From contig NZ_JNKC01000004.1 of assembly GCF_000701905.1 (NCBI RefSeq), forward strand, positions 62,001-126,000: 64,000 nucleotides of DNA. Reading direction: 5' to 3'. The stretch's first letter is position 1. Every line of letters starts with the position of its first letter. A model generated the notes under the pieces. It made no database searches, had not been told where the DNA came from, and saw only the letters and a list, made by a program, of their open reading frames with translations. Source of the DNA: Proteiniclasticum ruminis DSM 24773. GTDB taxonomy: Bacteria > Bacillota > Clostridia > Clostridiales > Clostridiaceae. This document shows positions 61,078-64,000 of this stretch, in pieces. The translations under genes were made by a program, and so were the position numbers.

Positions 61078-63282
61078 ATGCTGAAACTCATGCAGTTCTT
61101 AAAAAAATACAGCGTGCACATACTGATTATCATCGCACTCCTCTTTGCTCAGGCTTCCCTAGAGCTCTCGCTTCCAGACTATATGTCCAGAATCGTCAAC
61201 GTGGGAATCCAGCAGGGAGGGATTGAAAAAACATATCCTGAAGTCTTATCCGGAGAGCAAAGAGAGATTCTTACGCTGCTCATGTCTCCTGAAGATCTGG
61301 CCTCTTTCGAGGAAGACTATACTGTCTATAATGGTGAAGATGCTTCTTTAGAGACGCTTTATCCAAAGCTCAGCGCCGGCTCTGACTACGTCCTTGTAGA
61401 AGGAGAACGCTCTGAAGAAGACATGTCCTACCTGACCCCTTACCTGGTCATGGCCTCGGGCCTTCAGGGAGAATCGGGCGAAAGCAATCCTATTGCCGGA
61501 GATGCCTTTGCAAACCTGCCAGAAGGCATGACACCACTGGAAGCGTTAAAGGGGATGCCAGAAGCCCAAAGGGCTAAGATCCTCGAAAGCGTCACAAAAA
61601 CCCTGGATGCTCTGCCAAAAAGCATCCAGGACCAGACTGCAACACAGTTTGTCAAAGGAGAATATGAAACCCTAGGGAGAGATATTGGTAAAATCCAGAC
61701 AAACTATGTAGTCACCGCTGGACTCCAGATGGTGGGCCTTGCCCTTCTGGCCATGGTGGTCGCTGTTCTGGTGGCTTATATTTCCAGTAAGGTATCTGCA
61801 TATCTCAGCAGAGATCTGAGACTGTCTCTTTTTAAGAAAGTAGCTTCCTTCAGCAATGAGGAGTATAACGAATTTTCCACAGCCTCTCTCATCACAAGAA
61901 GCACCAACGATATCCAGCAGGTTCAGATATTCACCGTAATGCTTTTGAGAATGGTGTTCTTTGCTCCGATCCTTGGTATCGGCGGTATCATCAAAGCTCT
62001 GAGAACAAATCAGTCCATGGCCTGGGTCATCGCTGTTGGCGTTCTTGGCATCCTGATCTTAGTGGTCACCATGTTTACCGTGGCCCTGCCAAAGTTCAAA
62101 TCTCTCCAGAAACTGGTGGATAAAGTGAACATGGTGGTCAGAGATTCACTGGTAGGCCTCATGGTCATCCGTGCTTTTAACACAGAACGTCATGAAGAGA
62201 AAAAATTTGAGGATGCCAATCAGAACCTCACAAAAACAAATCTCTTCATCTCCAGAATGATGTCCCTGATGCAGCCGCTCATGATGCTCATCATGAATGC
62301 ACTGGGTATCCTCATTGTCTGGGTAGGCTCTTACGAAGTGGACATGGGAAATATGCAGGTAGGGGATATGATGGCGTACATTCAGTACACCATGCAGATT
62401 ATGATGTCCTTCCTTATGCTGTCCATGGTCTCCATCATCCTGCCTAGAGCTTCCGTTTCTATGAACAGAATTGGGGAGGTTCTTGATAAGGATCTCAGCA
62501 TCACAGACCCAATCCAGCCCATCGCCATGGAGAAAGGCATGAAGGGAGAGATCGAATTCAAAAATGTCTCCTTCAAGTATCCAGGAGCAGAAGATTATGT
62601 GCTGGAAAATATCACATTCACTGCGAAACCAGGTGAGACCACCGCCTTTATCGGTTCCACCGGTTCAGGAAAATCCACTCTCGTGAACCTCATTCCAAGA
62701 TTCTACGATACCACAGAAGGAGAAATCCTCTTAAATGGTGTCAATATCAAGAATCTGATGCTGAAGGATTTGAGAGCAAGGATCGCCTATGTGCCACAAA
62801 AGGGAATTCTCTTCTCAGGTACTGCGGAATCCAATATCAAATACAGTGATGCCACTCTCTCTGATGAAGCCATGAAAAAGGCGGCAAGAATTGCCCAGGC
62901 GGAAGACTTCATCCTGGACAAAGAAGACGGCTATCAGTTTGGTATCGCCCAAGGAGGCGCTAATGTCTCCGGTGGACAAAGACAAAGACTTTCCATTGCT
63001 CGAGCTCTGGCAACGGATGCAGAAGCCATCATCTTTGATGACAGTTTCTCCGCACTGGACTACAAAACCGATTCAGCCCTAAGAGCTCAGCTGAAAAAAG
63101 AAGTGAACAATACGGTGCTCATCGTTGCTCAGAGAATCAGCACCATCAAAACCGCAGAAAAAATCATTGTACTGAACGAAGGAAAAATTGCCGGACAAGG
63201 CACTCATGAGGAGCTCATGAGAAGCTGCAGTGTCTATCAGGAAATTGCTTCCTCACAGATGACAAAGGAGGAGCTGGCATAA
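61078..63282 (+). CDS. ABC exporter half-transporter with large extracytoplasmic insert and degenerate ATPase site
   Basis: This 734-residue protein is longer than the usual 580. Between TM1 (about 13-35) and TM2 (about 210-235) lies a 150-residue extracytoplasmic, acidic insert (YPEVLSGEQREILTLL, PEGMTPLEALKGMPEAQR). The nucleotide domain has Walker A GSTGSGKSTL, signature NVSGGQRQRLSIARA and Walker B AIIFDDSFSALD, where Asp replaces the catalytic Glu, as in the inactive half of heterodimeric exporters. Start is ATG 61078 with AAGGAG. The next gene overlaps its stop by one base and is the partner. Confidence 0.9.
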   Translation: MLKLMQFLKKYSVHILIIIALLFAQASLELSLPDYMSRIVNVGIQQGGIEKTYPEVLSGEQREILTLLMSPEDLASFEEDYTVYNGEDASLETLYPKLSAGSDYVLVEGERSEEDMSYLTPYLVMASGLQGESGESNPIAGDAFANLPEGMTPLEALKGMPEAQRAKILESVTKTLDALPKSIQDQTATQFVKGEYETLGRDIGKIQTNYVVTAGLQMVGLALLAMVVAVLVAYISSKVSAYLSRDLRLSLFKKVASFSNEEYNEFSTASLITRSTNDIQQVQIFTVMLLRMVFFAPILGIGGIIKALRTNQSMAWVIAVGVLGILILVVTMFTVALPKFKSLQKLVDKVNMVVRDSLVGLMVIRAFNTERHEEKKFEDANQNLTKTNLFISRMMSLMQPLMMLIMNALGILIVWVGSYEVDMGNMQVGDMMAYIQYTMQIMMSFLMLSMVSIILPRASVSMNRIGEVLDKDLSITDPIQPIAMEKGMKGEIEFKNVSFKYPGAEDYVLENITFTAKPGETTAFIGSTGSGKSTLVNLIPRFYDTTEGEILLNGVNIKNLMLKDLRARIAYVPQKGILFSGTAESNIKYSDATLSDEAMKKAARIAQAEDFILDKEDGYQFGIAQGGANVSGGQRQRLSIARALATDAEAIIFDDSFSALDYKTDSALRAQLKKEVNNTVLIVAQRISTIKTAEKIIVLNEGKIAGQGTHEELMRSCSVYQEIASSQMTKEELA

Positions 63283-64000
63283 TGCAAGATGAAAAAAGAA
63301 ATACACAAATGAAAGCTCCCCGGGGACCTGGTGGTCCTGGCATGGGCCATGGTATGGCTATGGGAGACAAACCAAAGGACTTCAAGAAGACCTTCGGAAA
63401 ACTGAAAGACTTTCTAAAGCCCTACTTCCTGCCTCTTGTTTTAGTGGTATGGTTTGCCATCGGCAGCACCATTTTTGGCATCACCGGACCTAAAATTCTT
63501 GGAAATGTCACCACTAAGATCTTTGAAGGGCTTTTAAGCAAGATCACCGGAGGTCCCGGTATTGATTTTGAAGGCATCCAAAGAACACTGCTGCTGCTTT
63601 TGGGCGTCTATGTCATATCCAGCATACTGGGCTTTATCCAGAGCTATATTGTGGCTGGCGTTGCGCAGAAGGTCTCCTATAACTTAAGAAAATCCATCGA
63701 AGAAAAAATCAACCGGCTGCCTCTTAGTTATTTTGACAAGAACAGCCATGGAGATGTCCTCTCCCGCATGACCAACGATGTGGATACGGTGTCTCAGAGC
63801 CTGAATCAGTCTCTGTCCCAGATCATCACCTCCGTCACCACCATCTTGGGTATTCTGGTCATGATGATTTCCATCTCAGTACCAATGACCCTCATCGCAC
63901 TGCTCATTCTCCCCATCAGCATGGGACTCATGGTCACCATCATCAAGAGAAGCCAGCGCTTTTTCAAACAGCAGCAGGAGCTTCTTGGTAAAGCCAACGG
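63282..64000 (+). CDS. ABC exporter half-transporter, second subunit (runs off the window)
   Basis: The first 239 residues are visible. A Gly/Met/Pro-rich N-terminus (KAPRGPGGPGMGHGMAMGD) precedes a DFKKTFGKLKDFLKPYF amphipathic elbow and TM1-TM4 of a type IV exporter (YFDKNSHGDVLSRMTNDVDTV intracellular coupling helix). AGGAGG lies eight bases before the ATG and the TAATG overlap shows coupling with the first subunit. The ATPase domain, expected to hold the intact catalytic site, is beyond the edge. Confidence 0.88.
   Translation, partial: MQDEKRNTQMKAPRGPGGPGMGHGMAMGDKPKDFKKTFGKLKDFLKPYFLPLVLVVWFAIGSTIFGITGPKILGNVTTKIFEGLLSKITGGPGIDFEGIQRTLLLLLGVYVISSILGFIQSYIVAGVAQKVSYNLRKSIEEKINRLPLSYFDKNSHGDVLSRMTNDVDTVSQSLNQSLSQIITSVTTILGILVMMISISVPMTLIALLILPISMGLMVTIIKRSQRFFKQQQELLGKAN

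Noticed and set aside
1-64000. Mobile elements, prophage or a defence island
   Set aside because: I looked for transposase, integrase, phage structural, restriction-methylase and Cas motifs and saw none; the lone HNH gene is not enough to call one.

Overview
The window reads as the chromosome of a low-to-moderate GC, anaerobic Firmicute of the class Clostridia. The housekeeping block runs purR, spoVG, glmU, prs, pth, mfd, prsA, yabN/mazG, hup, rqcP, divIC, S1-domain gene, and a second block runs metG, tatD, yabE, rnmV, rsmA. Both are classic Bacillus/Clostridium gene orders. T-box leaders, ECF S-components under riboswitch control and threonine and peptide catabolism genes fit a Gram-positive amino-acid fermenter. 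The sporulation genes that usually sit in the first block (spoVT, yabP, yabQ, and spoIIE just beyond) are missing here, which suggests a non-sporulating relative. A Proteiniclasticum-like genus is only a guess.

Layout. 1-1600: a truncated trkA, a GyrI-like protein and three tRNAs (fMet, Leu-UAA, Met). 1.7-10.1 kb: the housekeeping block on the minus strand. 10.3-13.6 kb: a three-gene unit of response regulator, sensor kinase and an HtrA-like protein whose catalytic His and Asp appear to be lost. 13.9-17.1 kb: a three-gene ABC-2 exporter. 17.2-20.1 kb: prs, glmU, spoVG. 20.5-26.5 kb: a HAD phosphatase, a glyoxalase-fold protein, and a sugar region (GH2 glycosidase, AraC regulator, uxuA). 26.6-29.5 kb: purR, murC and an acetyltransferase. 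29.6-31.3 kb: an Asn T-box and asnS. 31.4-36 kb: a Usp protein, two peptidases and DegV. 36-36.9 kb: TPP riboswitch and thiT. 37-42.3 kb: mrp, a lipoprotein, rsmA, rnmV, yabE, tatD. 42.8-45 kb: metG with a Met T-box. 45.2-45.5 kb: tRNA-Ala and tRNA-Leu. 45.6-48.8 kb: a zinc-ribbon membrane protein, pepP, THF riboswitch with folT, and an orphan anchored protein. 48.9-51.5 kb: kbl-tdh-ACT threonine operon. 51.7-54.4 kb: an HNH protein, two small proteins, a Cys-rich Crp/Fnr regulator and a small membrane protein. 54.5-60.4 kb: rimO, a LysR/chrA pair, a second two-component system and a 57-residue membrane protein. 60.5-64 kb: a MarR regulator divergent from a two-subunit ABC exporter that runs off the window.

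How it works together. Most genes are core: translation (asnS, metG, pth, rsmA, rimO, rqcP), wall and division (glmU, murC, divIC, prsA), repair (mfd) and nucleotide supply (prs, purR). Cofactor import depends on ThiT and FolT, each behind its matching riboswitch. Peptide and threonine breakdown (pepA, two M24 peptidases, kbl, tdh) supplies carbon and nitrogen. Accessory functions are two signalling systems, two exporters and a glycoside module. I see no insertion sequence, prophage or CRISPR array. I found no clearly undescribed multi-gene system. The best leads are the HtrA-like pseudoprotease in the two-component operon, the orphan HNH protein, and several perfect palindromes placed on promoters.
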